Positions 19,101-27,493 of a stretch of DNA of 64,000 bases are shown here, piece by piece. A model generated the notes under the pieces. It ran no database searches, was not told the DNA's origin, and was given only the letters and a program-made list of their open reading frames with translations. Every line of letters starts with the position of its first letter. Position 1 is the stretch's first letter. The DNA is from JANMEB01 sp041745295 (GTDB taxonomy: Bacteria > Planctomycetota > Planctomycetia > Pirellulales > Pirellulaceae): contig JBGTJE010000011.1 in assembly GCA_041745295.1 (NCBI GenBank), positions 1-64,000 on the forward strand. Reading direction: 5' to 3'. The position numbers and the translations under genes were made by a program.

Positions 19101-19421
19101 GCATCCGAGATTGTCTGGGATGCGTATACCGTCGAACGATCGGTTTCGATCAGCGGCGGCGGAATTGCGCGCGGACGGCGGGAAACGTCGGGTGCGGTTG
19201 CCTTTGTCGACGCTTGGCGTCGAGGCGCGAAATTCGCTTCGATTGAACGTCATGTCCGAGTAACGAACGGGATCCCCAACGGGCGTCATTCTGGGCTGAG
19301 TCCCAAAATCCAAATTCCACGGATGGAGGAATTACATTTCCAGGCAAACCCGAAACTGGATTCCCACAAGCTGGCAGCCTGTGCCCCGTGGTCCTTTAGT
19401 AGGCACCTAGAACAGACCTAA
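16122..19421 (+). CDS. Exported ELWxxDGT-repeat protein (double beta-propeller-like)
   Basis: A 1099-residue predicted surface or secreted protein. The N-terminus carries the planctomycete motif MLEPLESRTLLAG (about residues 30-42) instead of a classical signal peptide. About 18 repeats of roughly 47 residues follow, each containing ELWKSDGTxxGT, MVKDIxPGxxSS and LTNVNGTLFFAAND. They fall into two blocks of about nine, separated by a Gly/Val/Pro linker near residues 465-525, which suggests two beta-propellers; this fold is an inference. The last 45 or so codons run through a family A repeat (19285-19370), so the natural C-terminus may be shorter. The stop overlaps the stop of the convergent helicase gene by 4 bases. 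Confidence 0.85.
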   Translation: MRRHRFSSVREKIWGRSRNRCKQIDDAAIMLEPLESRTLLAGSLTLIDIVAGAGASYPMSFTNVNNTVFFLAIDPSTGQELWKSDGTLAGTTIVKDIRPGPDSSIDQGTSRYMCNVNGTLFFAANNGQNGVELWKSNGTPASTVMVKNINPGSFGSNPYSLTNINGTLFFSANDGTDGNELWKSNGSGDGTVMVANINPGAASSSPFGFENVNGALFFNANTANYGRELWRSDGTPSGTFMIDDLQPGTNGSAPSELTNVNGALFFAANDGGNGKELWVTDGTTSGTFPVADIVNGLSSSEPEGFINVNGTLFFTATEPGIGRELWISNGFNQGTLRVKDINPISGADPANLTNVNGTLFFNANDGTNGKELWKSDGTAAGTSMVKNIAPNGTSYPYLMENVNGTLFFKANDGTNGRALWSSDGTTAGTQIVDDIPAGPAELRPGGVARIYNANGTLFFSANDGTNGFDLWVMDGGGEPTVAGPGVTSKGVSLPGVSSGFVPGAGLPGVGVAGVGVHSATPPSELALMDLVSGAGASDPQNFTAVGGTVFFTANNAANGRELWKSDGTVGGTGLVKDILPGAASSNIANLTNVNGRLMFAASDGIAGVELWISDGTDGGTTLVKDIRAGSSSSSPLYLTNVNGKLFFSALTGAGGLFPTTERELWSSDGTSAGTSMVKDIAQDESRSGGIIRSSSPSELINSKGTLFFAATGFLNSTGSQGRELWKSDGTEAGTVMVKDIVVGAGSSSPTKLTNVKGLVYFTANDGTSGVELWKSTGTEANTKLVKDINPGAASSDPTSLTNLKGNLFFAANDGTNGIELWKSNGSAGGTKLLKNIRTGSASSSPSYLTNVAGTLFFAANNGTNGFELWRSNASPVGTALVKDIRGGANGSSPSNLVNVNGTLFFAANDGTTGVELWKRNGTGGPTTLVADIAPGAASSVPSGLTAAGVNLFFAANNGTNGNELWTLTNPASSGLSLMQQASLIVDGASEAANASEIVWDAYTVERSVSISGGGIARGRRETSGAVAFVDAWRRGAKFASIERHVRVTNGIPNGRHSGLSPKIQIPRMEELHFQANPKLDSHKLAACAPWSFSRHLEQT
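19285..19370. repeat. Family A palindromic repeat inside the 3' end of the ELWxxDGT gene
   Basis: GTCATTCTGGGCTGAGTCCC at the start of this copy differs by one base from the copy at 15907. It continues with CAAATTCCACGGATGGAGGA and ends in GGATTCCCACAAG, like the copy at 28836. It is read in frame by the ELWxxDGT gene and supplies residues such as HSGLSPKIQIPRMEE. Confidence 0.8.
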
Positions 19422-21937
19422 TCCGTCAACGCGTCTCGGGCGGCGCGGGTTTCGTCGAGCCATTGTTCGGTGCTGGCCGGGTCGACCGAACGGCACATTG
19501 CCTCAAGTTGGTCGGCGACTTGTCCCCAGTCATTCTGCCATTCCTCGAGCGTCGTCTCGGGCGGGCAGAGTGGTGCAAACTCGTCGATCAACAGTACCAT
19601 TCGCAACAAATGCCGCAAGATTAGTCCTTCCTGCTTCTGAAGTTTGTAACTCGTGATGTAACGATTGAAATCCTCGCCGAACTGCAGCGCTTCGCCCGCG
19701 ACCCAAACCGGCCAGACGCGCACGTCGCGGACTTCGGGGAATTCGAATTCGAACATGCGATGCAGCTTCTCGGCCAGCGTCAGCGAGCGAACGTACTCAC
19801 CCGTGCTGAACTCGTCCACGACTTCGCCGTCCTCGTCTCCCTCTTCAAGACCAGCAAGTGCCTGGCCGCCAAGTTCCGCGCTGGTCGCCAATCCGAGTCG
19901 CAGCAACTGCTCGTGCAGGCGCCCGGTCGCGAGCGGACCTGGGGGCAAGACGTCGGGGTGCGGCACGCGAATCGCCGGACCCACTGACTTGGGAAGTTCC
20001 AGCAAACTTTCCAGCGCCTGGATTCGCTCGCTCCGATCGGCGATTCCTAGATGATTGGCTAGGAACAAACCATACAGCGGATGCACGCCGCGCAGTCGCG
20101 TCAGCAGCAGCAAACGATCGGTCGCACGAGCGGTCACGGGACGATAGATCGGAGCCTCGTGCGGCGGCTCTTTGTTCTCCTTCCCCTCAAGTTGCCGCAT
20201 TGCGATTTGACGGATCACATCTTCGCGAGATGCCGCTGGCCGAGCATTTTCCTTGCGAGAAACTTCTTGGCGAGCGGGGGGCGTCAGCTCCCTGATTCTT
20301 TCTGCTGCCCCTACGGAACGCTGCCCAAGATCAAGCGTCGGTGCGACGAGAGCACTAGCTTCGTCTGCCGCAGTTTCTTGCCGACCACTACCTTCCTCCG
20401 TGGTTCCTTCCGGCGGTTTCGGTTCCAGTTCGATATAGCCTGCGCGCCACAGCGCGATCAGCATTCGGTTGAGCTGCAACTGGGCTTGCTTTTGCCCTGC
20501 TTGAGCGATCAATCGCTCGGCCACCAAGCGGCGAATCGGTTCGACTTCGGGGGAGAGATTCAGCAGGTAGGCGAGCATCCGCCAAGGGAGTGGGCCGCGA
20601 CTGGCCAAGTCCGCCGGAGGTGATTTCACCAGCGTTTCGAACTGGGCTTGATTCCAATAGGCGACTCCCTCGCGGCGCTTGGGCATTTTCTTCTTGAGTT
20701 GTTTTTTCGCTTTTAGCAATCCGGCGTCTTTGGTGTCTTCAGGAATCTGATCGTATTTTTCGCGCCAGCGCAGGATTTTGACGTCGTCCTCATGGGCCAA
20801 AGCGTAGACGAATCCGCGATCATCGAATTGCGGGCGGCCGGCTCGGCCGAACATCTGGTGGGCCGAGCTTGGATCGATCAATTTCATTTTGTCCGGCGGG
20901 CCTTTCATCAACCCCGGCAGGACGACGCTACGGGCGGGCAAGTTGATCCCGGCGGCCAGCGTCTCGGTGCAGATGCAAACCGAGAGCAGCCGCTGCTGAA
21001 ACAACGATTCCACGATCCGGCGGTATTTGGGGAGCACGCCGGCGTGGTGCACGCCGACACCGCGCTGCAAAATCTGTTTGAGCTTGGGCCCGGCGCCGAG
21101 TGACCAATCGAATTCATCGAGGGCCAGCGCCAAAAGTTTCTGCTGTTCGGGCGCAACGAGTTTCTTGCCTTTGAGCAATTCGGCCACGCTCCAGCATTGC
21201 TCGCGATTGAAGCAAAACACCAGGGCAGGGGTCGTCGCCCCATCCGGGCCGCCCCGCAGCATCGCTTCCAGTTGTTCATCCAAGAGCAAGTCGCCGACCC
21301 AATGGAACGAGAGCGGGACTTTGCGCTCGGTGCTCTGGACCAGCGTCAGTTGGCGATCGTGGTGCGTCTCGAGCCAGCGCGTGAAAGGATAGGCATTGCC
21401 CACCGTTGCCGATAGGAGCAGAGTCTTTACCGAGCGTGGCAAGAGTTCCAACGAAAATTCCCACACAATCCCGCGCTCGGGATCGTTGAAGCTGTGGAAT
21501 TCATCCATGACCACTGCCCAAACGTCGGTAAAATCAAACGCCTCGCGGTGCAGCAATCGATTGAGCAAGATTTCCGCGACCACGACAAGAATTCTCGCGT
21601 CGGGATTCACGCGGCGATTGCCGGTCACCAAACCCACATCTCTCGCGGAAAATCCCCAGCGTACAGCGGCTTCTTGGAGCTCGTGAAATTTCTGATCGGT
21701 GAGCGCAATCAGTGGCGTGGTATAGTAAGCCGTTCGGCCCAGCTTGAGGGCCTCGAACACGGCGGCTTCGGCGATGAGTGTTTTTCCCGTCCCCGTCGGA
21801 GCGCAGACGAGCGCCCCTTGGTTGCTGGTAAACCACGCAAGCAAAGCTTCTTCTTGGACGGGATAGGGCGCGAACAGCAATCGTGAAAAATAGTCGTCGG
21901 CGATCGAATCGCGCTCGGATTGTTCAACATGGCTCAT
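19418..21937 (-). CDS. Ski2-like superfamily 2 helicase (DEAD/DEAH-box)
   Basis: An 839-residue ATP-dependent helicase, probably acting on RNA or on structured nucleic acid. Motif I is APTGTGKT (46-53), motif II is DEFH (145-148), and motif III is SATVG. The second RecA domain has GVGVHHAGVLPKYR, ETLAAGINLPARSVVLPG and QMFGRAGRPQFDDRG, a set typical of Ski2/Mtr4-like proteins. The C-terminal half is specific to this group. Residues near 540-560 (RIRELTPPARQE) are encoded by a short repeat that also occurs in the Lpt-like gene at 26585. The start is ATG at 21937. Confidence 0.87.
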   Translation of the reverse strand: MSHVEQSERDSIADDYFSRLLFAPYPVQEEALLAWFTSNQGALVCAPTGTGKTLIAEAAVFEALKLGRTAYYTTPLIALTDQKFHELQEAAVRWGFSARDVGLVTGNRRVNPDARILVVVAEILLNRLLHREAFDFTDVWAVVMDEFHSFNDPERGIVWEFSLELLPRSVKTLLLSATVGNAYPFTRWLETHHDRQLTLVQSTERKVPLSFHWVGDLLLDEQLEAMLRGGPDGATTPALVFCFNREQCWSVAELLKGKKLVAPEQQKLLALALDEFDWSLGAGPKLKQILQRGVGVHHAGVLPKYRRIVESLFQQRLLSVCICTETLAAGINLPARSVVLPGLMKGPPDKMKLIDPSSAHQMFGRAGRPQFDDRGFVYALAHEDDVKILRWREKYDQIPEDTKDAGLLKAKKQLKKKMPKRREGVAYWNQAQFETLVKSPPADLASRGPLPWRMLAYLLNLSPEVEPIRRLVAERLIAQAGQKQAQLQLNRMLIALWRAGYIELEPKPPEGTTEEGSGRQETAADEASALVAPTLDLGQRSVGAAERIRELTPPARQEVSRKENARPAASREDVIRQIAMRQLEGKENKEPPHEAPIYRPVTARATDRLLLLTRLRGVHPLYGLFLANHLGIADRSERIQALESLLELPKSVGPAIRVPHPDVLPPGPLATGRLHEQLLRLGLATSAELGGQALAGLEEGDEDGEVVDEFSTGEYVRSLTLAEKLHRMFEFEFPEVRDVRVWPVWVAGEALQFGEDFNRYITSYKLQKQEGLILRHLLRMVLLIDEFAPLCPPETTLEEWQNDWGQVADQLEAMCRSVDPASTEQWLDETRAARDALTD
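20269..20305 (-). repeat. Intragenic repeat read in frame in the helicase gene
   Basis: On the minus strand this reads AGAATCAGGGAGCTGACGCC, then CCCCGCTCGCC. The copy at 26585-26620 reads AGAATCAGGGGGCTGACGCC, then CCGCGCTCGGC. Both are translated in the same frame, giving RIRELTPPARQE here and RIRGLTPRARQE there, in otherwise unrelated proteins. Confidence 0.8.
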
Positions 21938-21990
21938 GCCGCGATTCTAAAGGCGCACCCGGTTTCCCTTGTAGGCGGGTAGCGCACCCT

Positions 21991-22185
21991 TGGGTGGCAA
22001 GTTCCTGAGGCTTTGCGAAGGGCGTGGTGGCGTCGACAAGCTTCGCGAAGAAGTGTCTGGTCTGCGCGAGAATGTCGAAAGAAAAGAAAAATCGGACCGC
22101 TGATGGACTCGGATCAACGCGGATTCAGAAATGGTGGCTGGTCCACACGCGTTTCTTGTCATTCCGGGATTCAGCCCAGAATGAC
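21991..22185. repeat. Intergenic region with family I and family A repeats
   Basis: The gap 21938-22251 has no gene. It holds GGGTGGCAAGTTCCTGAGGC followed by TTTGCGAAGGGCGTG (21991-22025, family I; relatives at 35920-35954 and 46818-46904), and a short family A palindrome, GTCATTCCGGGATTCAGCCC, continuing to ATGAC (22158-22185). Confidence 0.7.
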
Positions 22186-22251
22186 GAAAAGCACGCGGCG
22201 GCACGCACAGAATTCTAGGACACCCTCAGGCGGAGGCTGGGAACGAAAATC

Positions 22252-24060
22252 TCAAATCAGCTCTTCGAGCGAATCGACCAACCGAACAAACTTGCGCATG
22301 GCGCTTTGCACGGGGCCCGGCTTTTCCAAATCGACTCCGGCCCCGCGCAATAGATCGAGCGGGAACTTGCTGCAACCACCTTGCAAAAAGCCGAGATAAT
22401 CCGCCAACTCTTGCGGACCGCCGGATAAGACTCGTTCGCTCAAAGCGATTGCGGCGGAGAGTCCCGTGGCATACTTGTAGACGTAGAACGCACGATAGAA
22501 ATGCGGAATCCGCAGGCACTCCAGCGACATTTCTGGATCCAGAACAAACGCTGGTCCGAAATATTCTTCGAGCAGTCGGCGATAGATTGTTTTGAACGCT
22601 TCGATTGTCAACGGTTCGCCTGCTTCAACCATCGCGTGGGTCGTTTTTTCAAACTCCGCGAACATCGTCTGCCGTACCAGCGTCGAGCGAATATCGTCGA
22701 TCGCGTTGTTGATCAGATAGGCTCGCTGCCGATCGTCTTTGGCTCGTTCGAGCAAATGCCGCGTAAGCAACTGTTCGTTGAACGTGCTGGCAACCTCGGC
22801 CACAAAGATTGTGTAATGGTAATAGTCATAGGGCTGATGCTGGATCGACAGATACGAATGCATCGAATGACCCGCTTCATGGGCGAGCGTAAACACGTCG
22901 TCGAGCACGTCGGGTTTGTAGTTCATCATGATATACGGCTCGCCATCGTAGGTGCCGTAGCTAAACGCGCCGCTCTGTTTGCCCTTATTGGGATATCGGT
23001 CGCACCAGCGTCCCGCCAAACCCCCACGGAGTACGCCGCAATAATCGGCGCCGAGCGGGGCCAACGCGTCGCTGACCACCCGAACGGCTTGATCCCAAGT
23101 GTGGCGTTGCTCGATTTCACTGAGGATCGGGACATAGGTGTCGTAATGGTGGATCTCGCGCAGCCGCATCTTGCTTCGCCGAAGTTCGTAATAGCGGTGC
23201 ACAGCCGGCAAATGATTGCGGACAGTCTGAATCAGGTTGTCATAGACCGAAATAGGGACATTGTCCGCGAACACTGCGCCGTGCAAGCAACTGTCATAGC
23301 CGCGGGCGCGGGCGTAATAGGTGTCTCTTTGAATCGAGCCGTTGAGGATCGCCGCCAAGCAGTTCTCGTGAGCGGTGAACTGAGTGTAAAACTGGTGGAA
23401 CGCCGTTCGACGCACGTTTCGATTGGACGATTGAAGGAACTTGGAGAAGGTCGAGGGGGATAGTTCCGTCTGGCGTCCGGTCTCGTCTTTCACCAGGCCG
23501 AATTTTAGGTCGGCGTCGTGCAATTGGCGGAACACGATCCCCGCGGTTCCGGCCATTTCGCCTTGCATCGCCAGCAGCCGCTCTTCGCTTTTGCCGAGAG
23601 TGTGCGGTTTGTAGCGCAAAATCCGCTCGACGAGCAAGCGGTACTTGGTCATCGCGTTGTGGTTCAGGAACGATTTCATTTTGGCATCGGGGATCGCCAG
23701 GATTTCTGGTTGGATAAAACTGGCCGCTTCACTGACCCGCATCGCCACGTTGCGGATGCGGCCGAGCATCCGCTGGTAGGTGCTGTTGGCTTGATCCTCG
23801 GCTGTTTTCAAGTAGGCGAAGTTGCTCAAGCGATCGGTGAGTCGTTCGGTATCACTCTCGTATTTGAGACAGGCCGCCAATTGCACCGCCCCTTGACCCA
23901 GCGTTTCGCGAAACTTGTCAAAACCTTTGATCCGTTTTTCGAGCTTGGCCAAACTTTCGTCCCAAGCGTGATCGCTAGAAAACAGCTTGGACAAGTCCCA
24001 GGTGTCGGCGGATTTGATTTGCGCGCGATTGGGCAGACGAACGACTTTGGTTGCAATCAT
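22252..24060 (-). CDS. pepF: Oligoendopeptidase F (M3 metallopeptidase)
   Basis: Cytoplasmic zinc peptidase of about 602 residues that cleaves oligopeptides. The zinc site is HEAGH, in FTLAHEAGHSMHSYLS near residue 390, with the downstream helix VAEVASTFNEQLLTRHLL that carries the third ligand Glu. The N-terminal helical region (WDLSKLFSSDHAWDESLAKL) is the usual PepF start. The ATG at 24060 (MIATKVVRL) was chosen over an upstream in-frame start because AGAAAGGA lies about 11 bases before it and the upstream residues do not look conserved. The family's usual length, about 600 residues, agrees. Confidence 0.92.
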   Translation of the reverse strand: MIATKVVRLPNRAQIKSADTWDLSKLFSSDHAWDESLAKLEKRIKGFDKFRETLGQGAVQLAACLKYESDTERLTDRLSNFAYLKTAEDQANSTYQRMLGRIRNVAMRVSEAASFIQPEILAIPDAKMKSFLNHNAMTKYRLLVERILRYKPHTLGKSEERLLAMQGEMAGTAGIVFRQLHDADLKFGLVKDETGRQTELSPSTFSKFLQSSNRNVRRTAFHQFYTQFTAHENCLAAILNGSIQRDTYYARARGYDSCLHGAVFADNVPISVYDNLIQTVRNHLPAVHRYYELRRSKMRLREIHHYDTYVPILSEIEQRHTWDQAVRVVSDALAPLGADYCGVLRGGLAGRWCDRYPNKGKQSGAFSYGTYDGEPYIMMNYKPDVLDDVFTLAHEAGHSMHSYLSIQHQPYDYYHYTIFVAEVASTFNEQLLTRHLLERAKDDRQRAYLINNAIDDIRSTLVRQTMFAEFEKTTHAMVEAGEPLTIEAFKTIYRRLLEEYFGPAFVLDPEMSLECLRIPHFYRAFYVYKYATGLSAAIALSERVLSGGPQELADYLGFLQGGCSKFPLDLLRGAGVDLEKPGPVQSAMRKFVRLVDSLEELI

Positions 24061-24199
24061 GAAGCAGAAATCCTTTCTTGCCCACCGTCGGACGAACGAG
24101 CCAGAATATGCAACGTCCAGTGTTCCTTTTTCAGCAGAGGGTGAAAAGACCCCCTCGGCCATTCGCTTTGAATCTCCCAGGGCAAGCCTGGGGATTTTC

Positions 24200-27100
24200 T
24201 CACCGCCGCTTCATAATCGGCCCGGTCGTCAACACGCCGTGCTTAAAGCCTTCGACTTGAGTCGTGTTATCGCGGAGGTTGAACGCGATCTTGCTCGCCA
24301 CGAGCGGGTTGCGTGGGCCGCTGGGAGTTGTTTGATACGTCAATTGGGCGCCGCCGCGGGGGTCCCCTTCGAGAATGACTTTTTCCTGCGATTGGTTGTA
24401 GCCAATCCGCTCGGCGAGAGCTTCAAACGTCTCCCCCTCCAACTGGGCCTGTCCGATTGCAATGATTTCCAAGTGCGCAGAATCGGCCGAACTGCGCCGC
24501 CATTGCGTGATCTGCAGGCGATCGGACCGCAACCGATAATAATCGCCGCTCGGTGCCGCGCGATCTGCATCCAGCGATTGATTCCAGTCGGCGATCGGAC
24601 CGTGCAGCGTGCGGACTTTTCCCGCGAACAATAATTCAGATTGGCGGATATTGCCGGTCAGCGACGTGTCGAAACGCACATGCGTGTTGGTGAGCTGGGC
24701 CACCGGCAGAGGTTCTTGCGCGATCGGCGCATCGGTGGGCTGGAACACGGAGGATCCGGATTGGATTGACCACAACGACACGGCCCCTGGGCCTTGCATC
24801 TTGAGTTCCCCGCTGACCGCGTTGACTTGTCCCCACGGGACCGTCATTTTCTGCCGCGAAATGAGTTTCTTGTCCGCGTCGAACGACTGGCGAAGCAGTT
24901 CCACGGAGTCCTGGACATCCCCGCCGCCGGCCACTGCCTTGAAGACGCGCTTGGAATCGGAGACTTTTCCAATCAAGGTGAGTAACTCAATTTCAGGTTC
25001 GATCGGCTGAGATGTGGATGCCGCGCCGCTCAAGTCCACGAACGAAGTCAACGTCAGGTTGATTGCCTCGCTGTGAGTCTCAATTTGGCTGACGCCGGTT
25101 CCTGTCGACTGATCACTGGTCGTGACGACATTCGATTCGAGATAGATTTGCTGGCCATTGAAGACCATTCCACCGGTCCACTTTACGTCGATGGTTGTCG
25201 GCATGGGCTTGGCTGCGTTAGTTCCATCAACGCCGGACGCGGATTCGGGCGAGTCAGATTCTTCGCGTGGAAAAACCTGCTCGGCGCGAAGGTGGCCTGG
25301 CCCGTCGATCCAGAGTCGATTGGCGGTCTGGTCGAGTTGTACGATTTCGCTGGCGAGTTGCATTTTTTGGGCTTGGACGCGGGTCGGCGTCTGCGGCGAG
25401 CCGCTCATCGCCAAGCGAAAGCGTTGTTCGTCTTGCGGCGTGATTTGCAAGCGTTGGCCGCGGATGTCCCAAGCGACCGCGCCGTCGGGAGCGGCTTGCT
25501 CGACGCGCACATCCTCTTCGATTACGACTTCGCGGAACGTCCCAGCCGTTGGCTCCAGCAATTGAATCGTGGCCGATTTTCCCCAGACGGAGACTTTCGA
25601 TTCCGGCTTCGCTTGGGCTGGTGCTATCGGCGACGCGGTCCGTTCAGCGATCTTCTGTTCCTGCGGACTTGCGACGGCAGCGGAAGCGTTCGCGCTACGC
25701 AGCGGCGCAGCGGCAGCTTTGGAAATGTCCGGGCGCGGCCATTGGGCCTTCAACGCGTGGAAATTTCCCGTCATGCGGGCCGATTCGAGGTGCACGCGAC
25801 CGCTCGCCAAAAGTCGATCAGGGTGCCACGACCAACTTGGCGATGAGAGTTGAGAATTCGGCGACCCGTTCATAAGGGCTTCCGTCGCCGTGACGTCGCC
25901 ATCGCGCTCGCTGGCCGTCGGAGTCTCGCTGATCGGCAATTCCCACAGCCATAGACGCAACTGATCGGTGGACAATTGCGATTGGCCGTCCAAGAGGACT
26001 TTTGCATTTCCATGTAGAGAGATTAACTTTTGTCCGGCGTCCTCGGCAATCGTCAGGAGGTCTTGCCAGTGAATTTCGAGCGGCGGTTGTTGCTCGGTCG
26101 GCCCACGGCGGATCGCTCCGGGACCAGCGATCCGGGCCGCCCCGAGCGAGCCATTCGCCGTGATTTGATAAAGCGCGTCGGCAGCCGTTAGCTCCAAATC
26201 CGCTTGCCGAAGTTCCACGCCGCGCCTTCCCGCGATCTCGACCGTTTGCTGCGCGAGCGAATACTTCAGCCGTTCCCCGCGCACCAAAAGTTGCCGTGTT
26301 CCGGAATTGAGCACGGCGGGCTGCCCCCGTGCCTCGATGCTTTGCAGCGCCCATGCGCGGTCTTTCTCTGGCATGCTGGCAGATTCGCTCGCCGGGCGGC
26401 CGTCGGCGGGCTCGGCTGAGCCAATTTGTAACGCGATTTGGTCCGCGCTCAACCAATCGTCGGCGTGGTCGCACGAGACGATTTTCACGTTGTCGCTAAG
26501 CGTCGCAAGATTGGTCTGCAAGTCAAACTCAAATGGCCCGCTGCACGTCACCTCAAAGCCGTTGGCATAATCCCCCATCTCCTGCCGAGCGCGGGGCGTC
26601 AGCCCCCTGATTCTGTTTTCTTCCTCTGTTCCCTTCTCAGCATTTTCCGGCTCTGCATTCGAACTCGGCACCAAATGCAACCGATCGATTTGGACCAGCT
26701 CCACGCGCCGAGCCCCGCGGATGCCGGTCATCGCGGCTTGCTGCGCGCGGAGTGGATCGGCTTCCAATTCGAGGATCAAGTTTCGGCCGTGCCCGACGTG
26801 CGGCCCGAAGCGAAAATCGACGTCTTGGATCGTTTGAATTTTTTGTTTGTTGAGCTGAATTTGACTGGTTTCAATCACCCATTCGTCTTGTCCGTCCGCA
26901 CGCGTGGCAGCCCGGTATAACGTGACCGGTCCGATCAGCTGCCCGCTTTCCATTTGGACGACGGTCCCGCCTAGCGAAAGTGGCTGATCCAGCTTGAGAA
27001 TTGCACCTTCGAGCGCACGGAGAATGATCGGAGGTTGGCCCGGCGCCGCGCCGGCTTGCGTCAGAATGATGGTCAGCGGTCGGACTTCGACGCGCCCGTC

Positions 27101-27379
27101 GTCGTGGGGATGATACTCTTGAAAGAAGATGTTTCCGGTCCGCGTCGAAATCTGCTTGCACGGTTGTCGCTCCCAAGCGTCTTCGGGTAGCCAGGCGACA
27201 AGTTCCGCTTTGAATTGGAATGCGTCGAATTCGCTTGGCGTTCGGCTGGGATCGTGGACGCGGCGCGGACCTTCGATCGAGGGTACCGCCACGAATACGT
27301 AACACAAAAACGCGGCGACGAGCAGGGCCAGCGTCACGAAATATCGTTTGAATTGCCGATGTCGAGAATCCAATGTCAC
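24200..27379 (-). CDS. Large LptC/LptA (OstA)-like protein, probable LPS-transport component
   Basis: A 1059-residue protein with an N-terminal membrane anchor, YFVTLALLVAAFLCYVFVAV (13-32), and a long beta-rich body of OstA/LptA-type strands (for example LQTNLATLSDNVKIVSCDHA, DWLSADQIAL, VTLYRAATRADGQDEWVIE). LptA and LptC form the periplasmic bridge for LPS in other bacteria, and they lie next to kdsC there; here kdsC is the next gene upstream, 114 bases away. This supports an LPS-transport role, but size and sequence differ strongly from E. coli proteins. The start is GTG with AAGGAAGG close before it. Residues RIRGLTPRARQE are encoded by the repeat at 26585-26620. Confidence 0.65.
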   Translation of the reverse strand: MTLDSRHRQFKRYFVTLALLVAAFLCYVFVAVPSIEGPRRVHDPSRTPSEFDAFQFKAELVAWLPEDAWERQPCKQISTRTGNIFFQEYHPHDDGRVEVRPLTIILTQAGAAPGQPPIILRALEGAILKLDQPLSLGGTVVQMESGQLIGPVTLYRAATRADGQDEWVIETSQIQLNKQKIQTIQDVDFRFGPHVGHGRNLILELEADPLRAQQAAMTGIRGARRVELVQIDRLHLVPSSNAEPENAEKGTEEENRIRGLTPRARQEMGDYANGFEVTCSGPFEFDLQTNLATLSDNVKIVSCDHADDWLSADQIALQIGSAEPADGRPASESASMPEKDRAWALQSIEARGQPAVLNSGTRQLLVRGERLKYSLAQQTVEIAGRRGVELRQADLELTAADALYQITANGSLGAARIAGPGAIRRGPTEQQPPLEIHWQDLLTIAEDAGQKLISLHGNAKVLLDGQSQLSTDQLRLWLWELPISETPTASERDGDVTATEALMNGSPNSQLSSPSWSWHPDRLLASGRVHLESARMTGNFHALKAQWPRPDISKAAAAPLRSANASAAVASPQEQKIAERTASPIAPAQAKPESKVSVWGKSATIQLLEPTAGTFREVVIEEDVRVEQAAPDGAVAWDIRGQRLQITPQDEQRFRLAMSGSPQTPTRVQAQKMQLASEIVQLDQTANRLWIDGPGHLRAEQVFPREESDSPESASGVDGTNAAKPMPTTIDVKWTGGMVFNGQQIYLESNVVTTSDQSTGTGVSQIETHSEAINLTLTSFVDLSGAASTSQPIEPEIELLTLIGKVSDSKRVFKAVAGGGDVQDSVELLRQSFDADKKLISRQKMTVPWGQVNAVSGELKMQGPGAVSLWSIQSGSSVFQPTDAPIAQEPLPVAQLTNTHVRFDTSLTGNIRQSELLFAGKVRTLHGPIADWNQSLDADRAAPSGDYYRLRSDRLQITQWRRSSADSAHLEIIAIGQAQLEGETFEALAERIGYNQSQEKVILEGDPRGGAQLTYQTTPSGPRNPLVASKIAFNLRDNTTQVEGFKHGVLTTGPIMKRR
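26585..26620 (-). repeat. Intragenic repeat read in frame in the Lpt-like gene
   Basis: Second copy of the repeat at 20269-20305. It replaces a loop-like Glu/Asn-rich segment and is translated as RIRGLTPRARQE, in the same frame as in the helicase. Confidence 0.8.
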
Positions 27380-27412
27380 AACCTTCCTTGTAACCGACGT
27401 TTGGGATTTTTT

Positions 27413-27458
27413 GTTCCCTCTCCCCGCGCTTCGCGGGGAGAGGGCTAGGTTGAGGGGT
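27413..27458. repeat. Dispersed GC-rich palindrome, family C
   Basis: TTCCCTCTCCCCGCGCTTCG followed by CGGGGAGAGGGCTAGGTTGA forms a strong hairpin between kdsC and the Lpt-like gene. Related copies are at 28063-28108, 30842-30879, 30941-30981, 32201-32244, 47768-47812, 48410-48451 and 54493-54533. It could attenuate or terminate transcription after kdsC. Confidence 0.8.
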
Positions 27459-27493
27459 CTTCTCGATTTCTCCCTCGCGGCATTTTTTCTTAT

